Positions 45,232 to 54,724 of a DNA stretch of 64,000 nucleotides are shown in pieces. The notes beneath the pieces are model-generated. The model worked only from the letters and a program-made list of their open reading frames with translations. It made no database searches and was not told where the DNA came from. The stretch's first letter is position 1. The number at the start of each line of letters is the position of its first letter. Source of the DNA: Nitrosospira multiformis (GTDB taxonomy: Bacteria > Pseudomonadota > Gammaproteobacteria > Burkholderiales > Nitrosomonadaceae); contig NZ_FNKY01000001.1 of the NCBI RefSeq assembly GCF_900103165.1, positions 2,108,001 to 2,172,000 of the forward strand, in the 5' to 3' direction. Both the position numbers and the translations under genes were made by a program.

Positions 45232-45411
45232 TCACATCGGTGGGCATTTGACGGTCCCGAAGAAACAAAAGACAGCAGTCGCCGGATGGAGGCGCAGCAG
45301 TGCATTACAGCCCTTATACTCATAGAAGAACTGGCATGCATCGGCTAGCATCGTTTTCTGTTTGGCATATCCGCCGCGTGGGCATGTCAACACCGATTCC
45401 AGGATTGGCAC
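45232..45411 (-). pseudogene. decayed duplicate of the GDCCVxC gene
   Basis: About 190 bp are clearly homologous to 44282-44548. Read in frame from a GTG it gives ESVLTCPRGGYAK, DACQFFYEYKGC and VFCFFGTVKCPPM. The second cysteine of CPCC and that of YEC are replaced. A 1-bp deletion followed by a 2-bp deletion removes the GDCCV core while restoring frame. The original ATG is out of frame. The copy therefore cannot have the family's function. Confidence 0.75.
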
Positions 45412-45753
45412 ATTGTGAAATCATAAAGAACTCCAGTGAATGACATACCCGTTTTATCACGCCAATAAGACGGGGCTATGGACCTCTCCCAATCGGCAAA
45501 CTGTCTCGCAACCTGCCTCGCCATCATTCCGGTCCTAATGGATTATCTGAGTTGAATAACCACACTAATCCTCAGGTGTACCTTGGTCCAATGGGCAATA
45601 CATTCAATGCTTGTAAGATGTAATCACGCAAGCGATAGCGTTGGATGTTGAGTTATGGAACATAAAAATGAAAAAATTAAAACGATTGTTGGTTGAATCT
45701 TTATAGCTTCCTTAACGTCTCCCGCGCTAGATAAATAAGGATGCGGTTAAACC

Positions 45754-46178
45754 TTGGATTGGGGTAAGTATATGCTTAGACGCCGTATTCAAAAACCGTC
45801 TGAATCGTTTAGTTCGTTACCTCTACCTTTCAATCAGTGCTTGGCTAAGTCACGCAAAACGGATGAAAACGCAGTATTGCCCGGGCGACTGGTTCTTAGT
45901 CACTGCCAGATTGTTGGTGAAGTGGCGTGCGCGATGATGAGGCGCATGCCGATTGGCTGCGCGCGGAATTATTTCCTGTCGGCGCTGAATTGATTGCTGC
46001 TACCCATGATATCGGAAAAGGTCAGCCTGACTTTTCAGAAGAAAATCTATATCGCGCTGTCTCAAAAAGATGAGCTGTGCTTTCATCACTGAAGGGATTT
46101 AATGCCGAAGCCAAAAAATATTGGGAAGGACATGGCGGCGTCAGTCAGGCAGCAGCGCGAAGAGAAAATTTTTTGTAA
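45754..46178 (+). pseudogene. Cas3 HD-domain relic (type I CRISPR)
   Basis: The N-terminal 80 codons read CLAKSRKTD, then LPGRLVLSHCQIVGEVACAMMRR, like the start of Cas3 HD nucleases (CWAKT...PGxxVxxHCxxVGxVA). A frameshift near 45930 switches frame to LFPVGAELIAATHDIGKGQPDFSE, carrying the catalytic HD, and then stops. A further frame has YWEGHGGVSQAA. No helicase domain, other cas gene or repeat array is present. It is a remnant of a lost CRISPR-Cas locus next to the Gabija-like genes. The 45430-45750 stretch upstream holds no gene. Confidence 0.62.
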
Positions 46179-46243
46179 CAAAGAAAAACATGAAAATGGT
46201 AAATGATGGATGCGTTTAATTTAGGTAACTAGGAGAAAGTTTG

Positions 46244-48595
46244 ATGAGAATAGCTTTCGTTGAAATTCAGAATTTTCGGAAATTGAAATCTATCAGGATT
46301 GATTTTTCCAAAGACAAAACGCTATTTGTTGGAGCCAACAACAGTGGAAAAACAACCGCAATGATTGCGCTGCGACGTTTCCTGATCGATCAGAAGCAAT
46401 TTGATGCTCATGATTTCACGGTTTCAAGTTGGAAGAAAATAAACCAAATCGGACAGACGTGGGAGGCGCCCGGTGCAATTCCGTCCGATTTGGCAGAATG
46501 GGAAGGTACCCTCCCCGCAATGGACGTATGGCTGGAAGTCGAGCCGGACAAAATTCATTATGTCCGACATCTACTGCCGACACTGGACTGGAATGGTGGA
46601 TTGCTGGGTGTCAGGCTGCGCCTTGAGCCTAAAGAATTGGAAGCGTTGCACAAAGAATATGTCACCGTCCGTCAACGTGCGGTAGGCACGATTGCCGCCG
46701 CTATGAAGAATAAGGATGGCCATGATTATAAGGTTTCTCTCTGGCCTTCTTCTATAAAGGACTTTTTGGAACGTGGCTTTAGCAGCAAGTTCTGTGTCCG
46801 CGCTTATATCCTAGATCCCACCAAGAAAGTCTATCCGAAAGGTGGGCTAGCACAACCGCAAACACTGTCATCAACCGCGGAATATATCGAAGGAAATCCG
46901 TTCGCGGGACTCATCCGTATTGATGAAATCAACGCACAACGGGGCTTCTCTGACGCCGGCAACAATCAGGATGCATCGTCTGAGAAGGGTGAAGAAAACA
47001 CCGGGCGTGGCGATAAGCGCAAATTGTCCGATCAGCTACGATCTTATTACGCCAAGCACCTTGACCCGTCCGAAATGCCAGAGTTGAGCGACGTTGACGC
47101 ACTGGAAGCCATTCACATGGCGCAGACGCTCTTCGATGAAAAGCTAGAAATCTGCTTCGCGGAAGCATTGAAAGAGATTCAAAATCTTGGCTACCCGGGC
47201 ATTAGCGACCCAACACTGACGATTTCGACGCGCATAAAGCCGATGGATGGCCTCAACCATCCTTCGGCTCTGCAATACGAAGTCCTTTCCAATCGCGAAA
47301 ATCCGCAAGACCTGCCGCCGAGGTTGCCAGAGCAATATAACGGTTTGGGTTATCAAAACTTGATTTCAATGGTGTTCCGTTTAATGAGTTTCCGCGACGA
47401 GTGGATGCAAGTCGGGAAAATTGGCAAGAGAGTGGTCGCCAAGACCGGCGAAACTTTCTTTCCCCCACCTTTACATCTGGTTCTTGTCGAGGAGCCTGAG
47501 GCGCACTTGCATGTGCAAGTCCAGCAAGTTTTCATTCGCCGAGCCTATGAGATACTAAGGAATCATGCAGATCTAAAAGGTAACAAGGCGCTAACGACGC
47601 AACTGGTTGTTTCGACGCATTCAAGCCATATCGCGCATGAATGCGAATTTGAATGCTTGCGGTATTTCCGACGCAAACTCGCAGTCAACGCCGGCGACGT
47701 TCCGACATCCGCGGTGATTAGCCTTTCGGAAGTTTTCGGCAAGCAGGACGACACCGCTAAATTCGTTACCCGCTATCTTCGAGCGGTGCATTGCGACTTG
47801 TTCTTTGCCGACGCCGCCATCTTTATTGAAGGCGCTGCGGAACGGATGATGATTCCTCACTTCATCCGAGAAAACTTCCCTGAACTGAACTATCGTTATC
47901 TAACCTTGTTGGAAGTCGGCGGCAGTCATGCTCACCGTTTCCGGCCACTTATCGAGCATCTTGGGCTAACGACGCTCATCATTTCCGACATTGACGCAGC
48001 GGCAAACACGAGTAACAAGCCTTCCCAGTCAATCGCGCATGGCTCAAGCCAGGTTACGCGCAATGCGACTTTGAAAACCTGGATACCGGAGAAACAAGCG
48101 ATTGATGAACTTCTAGGCTTACCACCGTCTGCCAAGATAAAACATTACGCCGACGAAAATTTCTCGGTGCGTGTCGCCTACCAGTTACCAGTTAAGGTCG
48201 TCCTTGATGCCGCTGTAGGGCAAATCGATATAGCGGCCAACACTTTTGAAGATGCATTGGCATATGAGAATATCGACCTTTTCAAAACCTTAGACGGAAC
48301 TGGTCTAATTAAGAAATTCAGTGAGGCTCTTAACCAGTATAAGACGCCCGCCGACCTGACAAACGATATATTCGAAGCATTGAAATCGGGGGGCAAGGCA
48401 GAATTTGCCCTTGAATTACTATTCAAAGACCCGGGTGAGTTCAAGATTCCAGCTTATATCAGTGAGGGGTTGGAGTGGTTGCAAGATCAGGCATGCAGGA
48501 AGGAAAATGAATCTCCGGGCGCGGGGCAGAAAAAAGCCAATCCACCATCGCCTCCTCAGAAGGAGGCAGCGTGCTGGAAGTCGCTCTTGCCGTAG
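46244..48595 (+). CDS. gajA: GajA-like OLD-family ATPase/TOPRIM nuclease (Gabija system)
   Basis: A 783-aa class 2 OLD protein. ABC-type ATPase: Walker A GANNSGKTT at about residue 30-38, Walker B VLVEEPEAHLHV near 412 and the H-loop STHSSHI near 452. The TOPRIM nuclease has AIFIEGAAERMM (Glu) near 525 and LIISDIDA (DxD) near 573. GajA cuts DNA when nucleotides are depleted during phage infection. The ATG at 46244 has AGGAG 8 bases upstream; an in-frame TTG lies 3 bp before. Longer than the well-studied GajA (about 580 aa), with insertions in the ATPase and a C-terminal extension. It overlaps gajB by 25 bp. Confidence 0.88.
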   Translation: MRIAFVEIQNFRKLKSIRIDFSKDKTLFVGANNSGKTTAMIALRRFLIDQKQFDAHDFTVSSWKKINQIGQTWEAPGAIPSDLAEWEGTLPAMDVWLEVEPDKIHYVRHLLPTLDWNGGLLGVRLRLEPKELEALHKEYVTVRQRAVGTIAAAMKNKDGHDYKVSLWPSSIKDFLERGFSSKFCVRAYILDPTKKVYPKGGLAQPQTLSSTAEYIEGNPFAGLIRIDEINAQRGFSDAGNNQDASSEKGEENTGRGDKRKLSDQLRSYYAKHLDPSEMPELSDVDALEAIHMAQTLFDEKLEICFAEALKEIQNLGYPGISDPTLTISTRIKPMDGLNHPSALQYEVLSNRENPQDLPPRLPEQYNGLGYQNLISMVFRLMSFRDEWMQVGKIGKRVVAKTGETFFPPPLHLVLVEEPEAHLHVQVQQVFIRRAYEILRNHADLKGNKALTTQLVVSTHSSHIAHECEFECLRYFRRKLAVNAGDVPTSAVISLSEVFGKQDDTAKFVTRYLRAVHCDLFFADAAIFIEGAAERMMIPHFIRENFPELNYRYLTLLEVGGSHAHRFRPLIEHLGLTTLIISDIDAAANTSNKPSQSIAHGSSQVTRNATLKTWIPEKQAIDELLGLPPSAKIKHYADENFSVRVAYQLPVKVVLDAAVGQIDIAANTFEDALAYENIDLFKTLDGTGLIKKFSEALNQYKTPADLTNDIFEALKSGGKAEFALELLFKDPGEFKIPAYISEGLEWLQDQACRKENESPGAGQKKANPPSPPQKEAACWKSLLP

Positions 48596-50490
48596 ATGAT
48601 GGCAACAATATCGATGCGAAGGTAGACACTGAAATATCTACCTGCCTTGGTCAGAAACCGCCTAAAAGCTTTTTCCTGTTCGCTGGGGCGGGTTCAGGAA
48701 AAACGCGCTCTCTGGTTCAGGCGTTGCGATTTATTCAGAAAAGCCATAGTAGGCGTCTTCGCCTTCATGGGCAGCGTGTCGGGGTCATCACCTATACAAA
48801 TAAAGCGTGTGGCGAGATTACGCACCGCATAGGCTTTGATCCTTTGGTGGAGGTTTCGACTATCCATAGCTTCGTCTGGACTCTAATTCAGGGATTTGAT
48901 GAGGATATAAAAGCGTGGCTCAAAGTCGAATTGGAAAGCGAAATTGCCGATCTGAAAGATAAGCAGGCCAAAGGTCGCGGAGGCAAAGCCAACATTGACC
49001 GAGAGAAAAGCATTGAAGCCAAAACGAGGCGCTTGGCTACGCTGCCGGATATCCCTAAGTTTACTTACAATCCTAATGGCGACAACCGTGGTCGCGATTC
49101 ACTTAACCACAGCGAAGTTGTCAAAATAGCATCAGCTTTTCTTTCCGAAAAACCCACCATGCAACGGCTTCTGATCACAAGATTTCCCATGCTCCTGATT
49201 GATGAAAGTCAGGACACAAATAAAATGTTGATGGAGGCCTTTCTATCGGTTCAGGAAAAATATTCCGCAGAATTCCAGCTCGGTTTGTTTGGTGATACGA
49301 TGCAGAGAATTTATGCGGACGGCAAAGTTGATCTCGGCCATAATCTCCCCGCAGACTGGGCAACACCCACCAAGAAAATGAATCATCGTTGCCCTAAAAG
49401 GGTAATCACACTGATAAATAATCTTCGCGCCGATGTTGACAATCAAGAACAAATACCACGAACAGATGCAGAGGAAGGGATTGTTAGGTTCTTTATTTTG
49501 AGGGCCGATATAGCCGACAAAATGACTGCTGAGAAACTAATTGCAGAAAAGATGGCAACAATCGCCAATGACGCAACATGGAACAAACCAGAAGAGGTCA
49601 AAACACTTATTCTTGAACATCACATGGCGGCAAAGCGCATGGGTTTTTATGAAATGTACGAGCCGCTTTACAGGGACGATACCCTGCGTATCGGCCTTCT
49701 CGATGGTACTTTGAGTGGATTAAAATTCTTCGTGAATCGTGTCTTACCTTTGGTTGAAGCAAAAAAGGGAAACGATTCTTTTATAGTGGCGTCTATTGTA
49801 AGAAAACATTCCCCGCTTCTGAGTAAAACCACGCTCAAAGCTGCTGGTGATAAACAGTCTATGCAGATTCAAAAGGCACGAGAAGCCGTGGATGCACTTT
49901 GGAGCCTATGGAAAGAAAATAAAACTCCAAGATTTATAGACATTCTTCGCAATGTTACGGCAACTGGGCTTTTTGAAATTCCGGAAAGCTTGCAGCCTAT
50001 TGCTGTTCGGAGTGATGAAGAACAAAAACTTGCTGAGGCTGAAATTGCAAGAAAAATGGCGGCAAATGACAGGGAAGACGAAACGATTTTGGATAACTGG
50101 GATCAATTCCTTCTTACTTCGTTTGAGCAAGCCAAGCCTTACGTCAATTATGTGACCGGAAAGGCGAGCTTTGATACTCACCAAGGCGTGAAGGGATTAC
50201 AATTTCCAAGAGTCATGGTCATCATTGATGACAGCGCCGCAAGGGGGTTTCTTTTCTCCTATGACAAGCTTTTCGGAGTCAAAGAGAGAACAAGAAACGA
50301 TTTTGACAATGAAAAATTGGGAAAAGAAACAGGCATAGCTAGGACGCGACGGCTCTTCTATGTTACTTGCAGCCGTAGCGAAGAAAGCCTGGCGATTGTG
50401 GCATATTCTGATTATCCACAAAGAGTGAGTGAAAATGTTATTAATCGGGGCTGGTTCGCAGAAAGTGAAGTCGAAATTATCTCAGTTTAG
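48571..50490 (+). CDS. gajB: GajB-like UvrD/Rep helicase (Gabija system)
   Basis: A 639-aa superfamily 1 helicase starting at GTG with AAGGAGG 5 bases upstream, inside the 3' end of gajA. Motifs: Walker A AGAGSGKTRS (about 36), Ia GVITYTNKA, II LLIDESQDTN (about 207), QLGLFGDTMQRIY (III), HRCPKRV (IV), GVKGLQFPRVMVI (V) and RRLFYVTCSRSEE (VI). Overlap and order match Gabija operons, in which GajB senses DNA ends or unwinds and activates GajA. Longer than typical GajB (about 500 aa). Confidence 0.88.
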   Translation: MLEVALAVDDGNNIDAKVDTEISTCLGQKPPKSFFLFAGAGSGKTRSLVQALRFIQKSHSRRLRLHGQRVGVITYTNKACGEITHRIGFDPLVEVSTIHSFVWTLIQGFDEDIKAWLKVELESEIADLKDKQAKGRGGKANIDREKSIEAKTRRLATLPDIPKFTYNPNGDNRGRDSLNHSEVVKIASAFLSEKPTMQRLLITRFPMLLIDESQDTNKMLMEAFLSVQEKYSAEFQLGLFGDTMQRIYADGKVDLGHNLPADWATPTKKMNHRCPKRVITLINNLRADVDNQEQIPRTDAEEGIVRFFILRADIADKMTAEKLIAEKMATIANDATWNKPEEVKTLILEHHMAAKRMGFYEMYEPLYRDDTLRIGLLDGTLSGLKFFVNRVLPLVEAKKGNDSFIVASIVRKHSPLLSKTTLKAAGDKQSMQIQKAREAVDALWSLWKENKTPRFIDILRNVTATGLFEIPESLQPIAVRSDEEQKLAEAEIARKMAANDREDETILDNWDQFLLTSFEQAKPYVNYVTGKASFDTHQGVKGLQFPRVMVIIDDSAARGFLFSYDKLFGVKERTRNDFDNEKLGKETGIARTRRLFYVTCSRSEESLAIVAYSDYPQRVSENVINRGWFAESEVEIISV

Positions 50491-50632
50491 CTTTTCAAAT
50501 AGGGATACTTTGTGCCCTTAATATAAAGCTAAACTTTTAAAAGTGCATCTCCCCCAGGATAAAGAAGAAAGATTTATTGATTGAAAATACGCCTCGATCA
50601 AATTACGATGCAAGGGGGTACCAGCTTGAATA

Positions 50633-51259
50633 TTATGTTGCAGACTCACCATGCTTCAACCATTTGGCATTGCTAATCAATGTGGATTGGTAAATCTTTA
50701 TTTTCGAACAACCGTCTATACGTTTGATGAGTGACCTAACTTCGGGAACCAGTGATGGATGAAGCCAAGGACTAAGGGTAATTCTGGATATGGCGGAAAG
50801 CGTAATTGGAACACCCAACGAGGATTGATTTTTATTTTTTGATTCCCATAGTAACCGCGCCTCGCGCTCAGGATAAAATGGATGACGTTTAAGGAATGGA
50901 AGTCTTTCTTTGTCGATTCTTTGCCCTTTAAGTGAATCAACAGTAAGGTATTCAACGTCCTGAAATTTTAGTTCAGGAACATTATCGATTGAGTTTCTTA
51001 GTCTATCCTCATCGAACTGTATACGTACGCCTGACGCCCCTGGCGCAAAAACACGCCAATGATGATAAGTCTCTTCCGATCGGGCGAAGCAGAGAGCAAG
51101 AACAGATTTCAGATTACACTTTTCACGATAGAACGTAATAAAGCTCGAATCGTTCTTGTCATCCCAAGAAAGTGGGTCGAGAAGTGTCAGTTCCCGACGA
51201 GTAAGTAGATGAATTAGGGAGGGTAACTCTGTATAACGATACACTATTTGGCTAGCCAT
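50633..51259 (-). CDS. DUF2971 protein
   Basis: A 208-aa cytosolic protein resembling DUF2971: N-terminal YRYTELPSLIHLLTRRELTL, PLSWDDKNDSSF, the CFARSEETYHHWRVFAPGASGVRIQF block, and a later HPFYPEREARLLWE. Such genes are frequent in defence islands but have no established function. It is convergent with the Gabija pair. AGAGGGG precedes the start. Confidence 0.8.
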   Translation of the reverse strand: MASQIVYRYTELPSLIHLLTRRELTLLDPLSWDDKNDSSFITFYREKCNLKSVLALCFARSEETYHHWRVFAPGASGVRIQFDEDRLRNSIDNVPELKFQDVEYLTVDSLKGQRIDKERLPFLKRHPFYPEREARLLWESKNKNQSSLGVPITLSAISRITLSPWLHPSLVPEVRSLIKRIDGCSKIKIYQSTLISNAKWLKHGESAT

Positions 51260-51569
51260 GCAGGCCCCTCTGCAACATAACGCCCCCGTTCAGGTTCATG
51301 CGTCGAAAGCAACAACGATTCGTAGGTTTCAATTTTTTTGATAGCACTGCCTCAAGACTCCAAAAAATCCATGAAAAAGCCGTTTCTGCGCCACTGCACC
51401 TCAGGTGTTTTGTGGCCTCGTGCTTGGTCTTGTCGCAGTGGAAAATAGTGTGTTTCTATGTTGACCACATGCAGCCAATTCATGATTACGCCACTTCATT
51501 CAAGGGCGGAATAGTTACCAACTCCTTCATCCTGTCAGTTACAACCGATGGATAAAATACAACCCAGCA
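51260..51569. other. 310-bp intergenic region without support for a gene
   Basis: An 85-codon plus-strand frame is present but has no ribosome site or recognisable feature. No repeat or hairpin was seen that matches the other families. Confidence 0.4.
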
Positions 51570-51926
51570 TTATTCCTTGGTCTGTTCCGCCATCTGGCGA
51601 TGGGATTTCGCCATACTCGTATTAGCGTCCGCTGCCTCCTGATAGAGGCGTGCCAGGGCTTGGGTATGCTCTTTCAGATCTTCAGTTTGCCGGCCATAGT
51701 AAGAACCATGTGCTTCATACTCCGCGAGCTGATTTTCTTGTGCTTTTGCCTTTGCCTGCATTTTTTGTGCCGCATCCTCATAGTGCTTCGCCAGCGCATT
51801 ATGGTCTGCTTTAGTTTTGGCGTTCCGAACGGCACTTGTCATGTCCATCGGGTGATGGTCGATATTCGCACAGGATGCCAGCAAGCCTAGAGTAGCCAGT
51901 ATTACGAAGACGTTTTTGACTTTCAT
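51570..51926 (-). CDS. small helical lipoprotein, paralogue 3 of 3
   Basis: A 118-aa lipoprotein (lipobox LGLLASCAN). The domain is colinear with the two paralogues: LAKHYEDAAQKMQAKAKAQ, LAEYEAHGSYYGRQTEDLKEH, LARLYQEAADAN, SHRQMAEQ. It is shorter at the C-terminus. GGAGG precedes the start. It lies next to MITE-like copy C. Confidence 0.85.
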   Translation of the reverse strand: MKVKNVFVILATLGLLASCANIDHHPMDMTSAVRNAKTKADHNALAKHYEDAAQKMQAKAKAQENQLAEYEAHGSYYGRQTEDLKEHTQALARLYQEAADANTSMAKSHRQMAEQTKE

Positions 51927-51962
51927 GATGTACCTCCGTGATGGGATTGGTATGAAGAAGTA

Positions 51963-52207
51963 AGAATCCTAAATCCAGCAGTTGACCGCTTATCTTTCAA
52001 TTTAACGCTATGATCGACAAACACCATTTTCTCTACTTGACCTTCACCTTTATGGTGGGTCGCTACAGGGTGGATTGCGCGGTTCTTGCGGCACATGGCT
52101 GCGTTGCAACTCCTTGGAATGGAATGACCATTCCGCGTCGTTGCGCCTTGCCCTGCACCCCAAAAACCGCACACTCCACCCTGTCCAACTGCTGGGTCTA
52201 GGATAAT
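51963..52207. mobile_element. MITE-like element, copy C (longest)
   Basis: About 245 bp with the clearest ends: left AATCCTAAATCCAGCAGTTG and right CAACTGCTGGGTCTAGGAT are inverted repeats. The left half shares CGCTATGATCGACAAACACC, CTACTTGACCTTCACCTTT and GGTCGCTACAGG with copies B and D. The right half aligns with copy A. The left half contains a TTGACC promoter-like hexamer. It fills the space between a lipoprotein gene and the copper ATPase gene. Confidence 0.72.
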
Positions 52208-52230
52208 ACAATGGAATTTATGACGGTATT

Positions 52231-54453
52231 TCATAACTTGATGCGATTAAGGCGCAAAGCATTGGTGACAACGGATACCGAGCTCATTGCCATGGCGGCG
52301 CCAGCGAACATCGGCGACAGCAGCAACCCGAAAGCCGGGTACAGCACACCGGCGGCCAGCGGGATGCCAAGCGCATTGTAGCCAAAGGCAAAGGTAAGGT
52401 TCTGCCGGATGTTGCGCATGGTGGCGCGTGACAATACGATAGCCCGTTCGATGCCGCGCAGATCACCTTTGACCAGCGTAATCCCCGCGCTTTCCATCGC
52501 CACGTCGGTACCGGTGCCCATCGCGATGCCGACTTCGGCCTGGGCTAGCGCGGGCGCATCATTGATGCCGTCGCCCGCCATCGCTACTGTGTGCCCCTCA
52601 GCCTGGAGTCGCTTCACATGACTGGCTTTGTCCTCGGGCAGCACTTCAGCCAGTACCTCATCAATGCCCAGTTGCCGCGCAACCGCATCAGCGGTGCGCC
52701 GCGAATCGCCGGTCAACATGACGATATGCACGCCCAGATTTCGGAGCCCTGCGATAGCCTCCGGCGTGCTTTCCTTGATCGGGTCGGCCACCGCGGCGAT
52801 GCCGGCGGCAATACCGTTGATGGCGAAGAACACCACGGTTTTGGATTCCATGCGCCAGGTTTCCGCGCGCACTTCCCAACCCTGTGTATCAACACTATGC
52901 TGTGCAAGAAAATTGCGACTGCCGGCCAGCACGCGCTTGCCGTCGATATCGGCTTGCACGCCAAGGCCGTTGATGGCATCGAAAGCTTCCGCCGGGCGCG
53001 GTGTCAATCCACGGGCTTTTGCTCCCTCGACAATTGCAAGCCCGATCGGATGCTCGGAAGGCTGCTCCACGCTTGCGACGAGCGCGAGCGCTTCGTCGTG
53101 CGCAAACCCCTCGGCGATAAAATCGGTCAGCGCGGGGCGCCCCAGCGTCAGCGTGCCGGTCTTGTCCACTACCACAGTATCGACATCACGCATGCGTTCG
53201 ATGGCGTCGGCATTGCGGAACAGGATGCCCACCCGCGCGCCCTGCGCCATCGCAACCGTCATCGAGATGGGGGTGGCAAGGCCGACGGCACAGGGGCAGG
53301 CGATGATGAGAACCGCAATGGCATTGAGAAACGCATAGGCAAATCTCGGTTCCGGGCCGAGAAACCACCATGCAAGCGCTGTGACGATTGCAATGGCGAT
53401 GACAGCCTGGACGAAGTAAGCGGCAATGACATCCGCAAGCCGCTGGATGGGTGCGCGCGTACGTTGTGCTTCCCCGACCATGTGAACAATGCGCGCCAGC
53501 AGCGTATCCGCGCCCACGCGCTCGGCACGGATAATCAGCGAACCATTGCTATTCATGGTTGCGCCGGTAACCTTGTCGCCCGGTACTTTAGCCACCGGCA
53601 CCGGCTCGCCGGTAATCATGGATTCATCTACCCGGCTTGAGCCTTCGAGCACCGTGCCGTCTACAGGAATTTTTTCTCCCGGTTTTACGCGCAACCGGTT
53701 GCCTGCGGTTACGGTCTCGAGCGGGACTTGTTCCTCCATCCCGTCGTCGCTCAATCGCCATGCCTGGTTGGGCGCGAGCTTCAATAATTGCTGAATTGCC
53801 CGGCTGGTCTGGCCCATCGCCCGCGTCTGCAGGTAGTCGCCGAGTGTTACCAGCGTGACGATAACCGCCGCCGCTTCGAAATAGGTGCCCACCGCGCCAT
53901 CGTGCGCGCGAAATGCCTGCGGAAACCAGTCAGGCATGAGCACGGCCGCGAGACTGAAGAGATAGGCAAACCCCACTCCCAGACCAATCAGCGTATACAT
54001 ATTGAGTGCGCGATGCGCGAGCGAAAGCCAGAACTTGCGCAGGATCGGCCAGCCGACCCACAGCACCACGGGCGTACCCAGCGAGAATTCGACCCAGCCG
54101 CGTGAATGCGGCTGGAGTCCAAACGGTTCATGAATGCCGATCATGGGCGCCATCGCGAGCATCACCAGCGGGAGCGACAAGGCAATGCCGGCCCATAATC
54201 GGCGTGCAAGGCTACGTAGTTCGGAATCATCGGCTTCCCCGCCGCCTGTGCCTGCGACAGGCACCAGGGCCATGCCGCAGATGGGGCAATCGCCCGGGGC
54301 ATCCCGCAGGATTTCGGGGTGCATGGGGCAGGTCCATTGGGCTTCCGCCATCGCCTTGGTGGGGGCTGGAGTTGCGGCATCCGTGTGCAGGTGACCACAC
54401 GGCAAATGGTCGTGCCGATGGTCGTGAGCGTGTGATGGGTGGGTAGGATTCAT
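52231..54453 (-). CDS. copA: copper-exporting P1B-type ATPase
   Basis: A 740-aa heavy-metal ATPase. The His-rich N-terminus is followed by a heavy-metal-binding zinc-finger-like domain ([22 protein letters not shown]). The TM core has the CPC ion motif ([11 protein letters not shown]), the phosphorylation site DKTGT, TGE actuator loop (ITGEPVP), HP motif (SEHPIGLAI) and [11 protein letters not shown] hinge. It exports Cu(I) from the cytosol. No CXXC ferredoxin-like metal domain is present; the HMBD replaces it. It probably cooperates with the downstream cus-like genes. Confidence 0.94.
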   Translation of the reverse strand: MNPTHPSHAHDHRHDHLPCGHLHTDAATPAPTKAMAEAQWTCPMHPEILRDAPGDCPICGMALVPVAGTGGGEADDSELRSLARRLWAGIALSLPLVMLAMAPMIGIHEPFGLQPHSRGWVEFSLGTPVVLWVGWPILRKFWLSLAHRALNMYTLIGLGVGFAYLFSLAAVLMPDWFPQAFRAHDGAVGTYFEAAAVIVTLVTLGDYLQTRAMGQTSRAIQQLLKLAPNQAWRLSDDGMEEQVPLETVTAGNRLRVKPGEKIPVDGTVLEGSSRVDESMITGEPVPVAKVPGDKVTGATMNSNGSLIIRAERVGADTLLARIVHMVGEAQRTRAPIQRLADVIAAYFVQAVIAIAIVTALAWWFLGPEPRFAYAFLNAIAVLIIACPCAVGLATPISMTVAMAQGARVGILFRNADAIERMRDVDTVVVDKTGTLTLGRPALTDFIAEGFAHDEALALVASVEQPSEHPIGLAIVEGAKARGLTPRPAEAFDAINGLGVQADIDGKRVLAGSRNFLAQHSVDTQGWEVRAETWRMESKTVVFFAINGIAAGIAAVADPIKESTPEAIAGLRNLGVHIVMLTGDSRRTADAVARQLGIDEVLAEVLPEDKASHVKRLQAEGHTVAMAGDGINDAPALAQAEVGIAMGTGTDVAMESAGITLVKGDLRGIERAIVLSRATMRNIRQNLTFAFGYNALGIPLAAGVLYPAFGLLLSPMFAGAAMAMSSVSVVTNALRLNRIKL

Positions 54454-54577
54454 GCCTGATTCATTTCTGAATTTCGGTGAAATCGCGTTATAAAATAGAA
54501 TTTTGAGCTAATCTAATTCATATTAGACCAGCTTTTACTATTTGGACAATTTTCGGAAATTATTGTATTGCCAGCAA

Positions 54578-54613
54578 GTTGATGGGTTGCGCGTTGCTCC
54601 ACCCATCCTACGC
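54578..54613. repeat. REP-like hairpin repeat, copy 2
   Basis: Nearly identical to 13215-13250 (33 of 36 bases). GATGGGT and ACCCATC arms. It lies past the end of cusA, where it could stabilise or terminate the message. Confidence 0.7.
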
Positions 54614-54724
54614 CTAGAGCCATCCGAGAAAATCGCCCAATCGTTTGCTGATTGATTCCACATGCGAGCCGACGTATTTCTCCAAGGTACGTTAGCGACA
54701 CAGCAGCATGCTCATTTAGACATA

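Noticed and set aside
45430-45753. CRISPR array associated with the Cas3 relic
   Set aside because: No repeated units of 28-37 bp were found on either side of the relic.
51298-51555. 85-codon plus-strand frame
   Set aside because: No start signal and no recognisable feature.
52037-52075. MerR/CueR-type operator (TTGACC-19 bp-like spacing) near copA
   Set aside because: The same block occurs in repeat copies B and D away from copper genes, and copA is transcribed in the opposite direction from it, so it is part of the repeat element.
52591-53640. 349-codon antisense frame inside copA
   Set aside because: Shadow frame; all P-type ATPase motifs lie on the minus strand.
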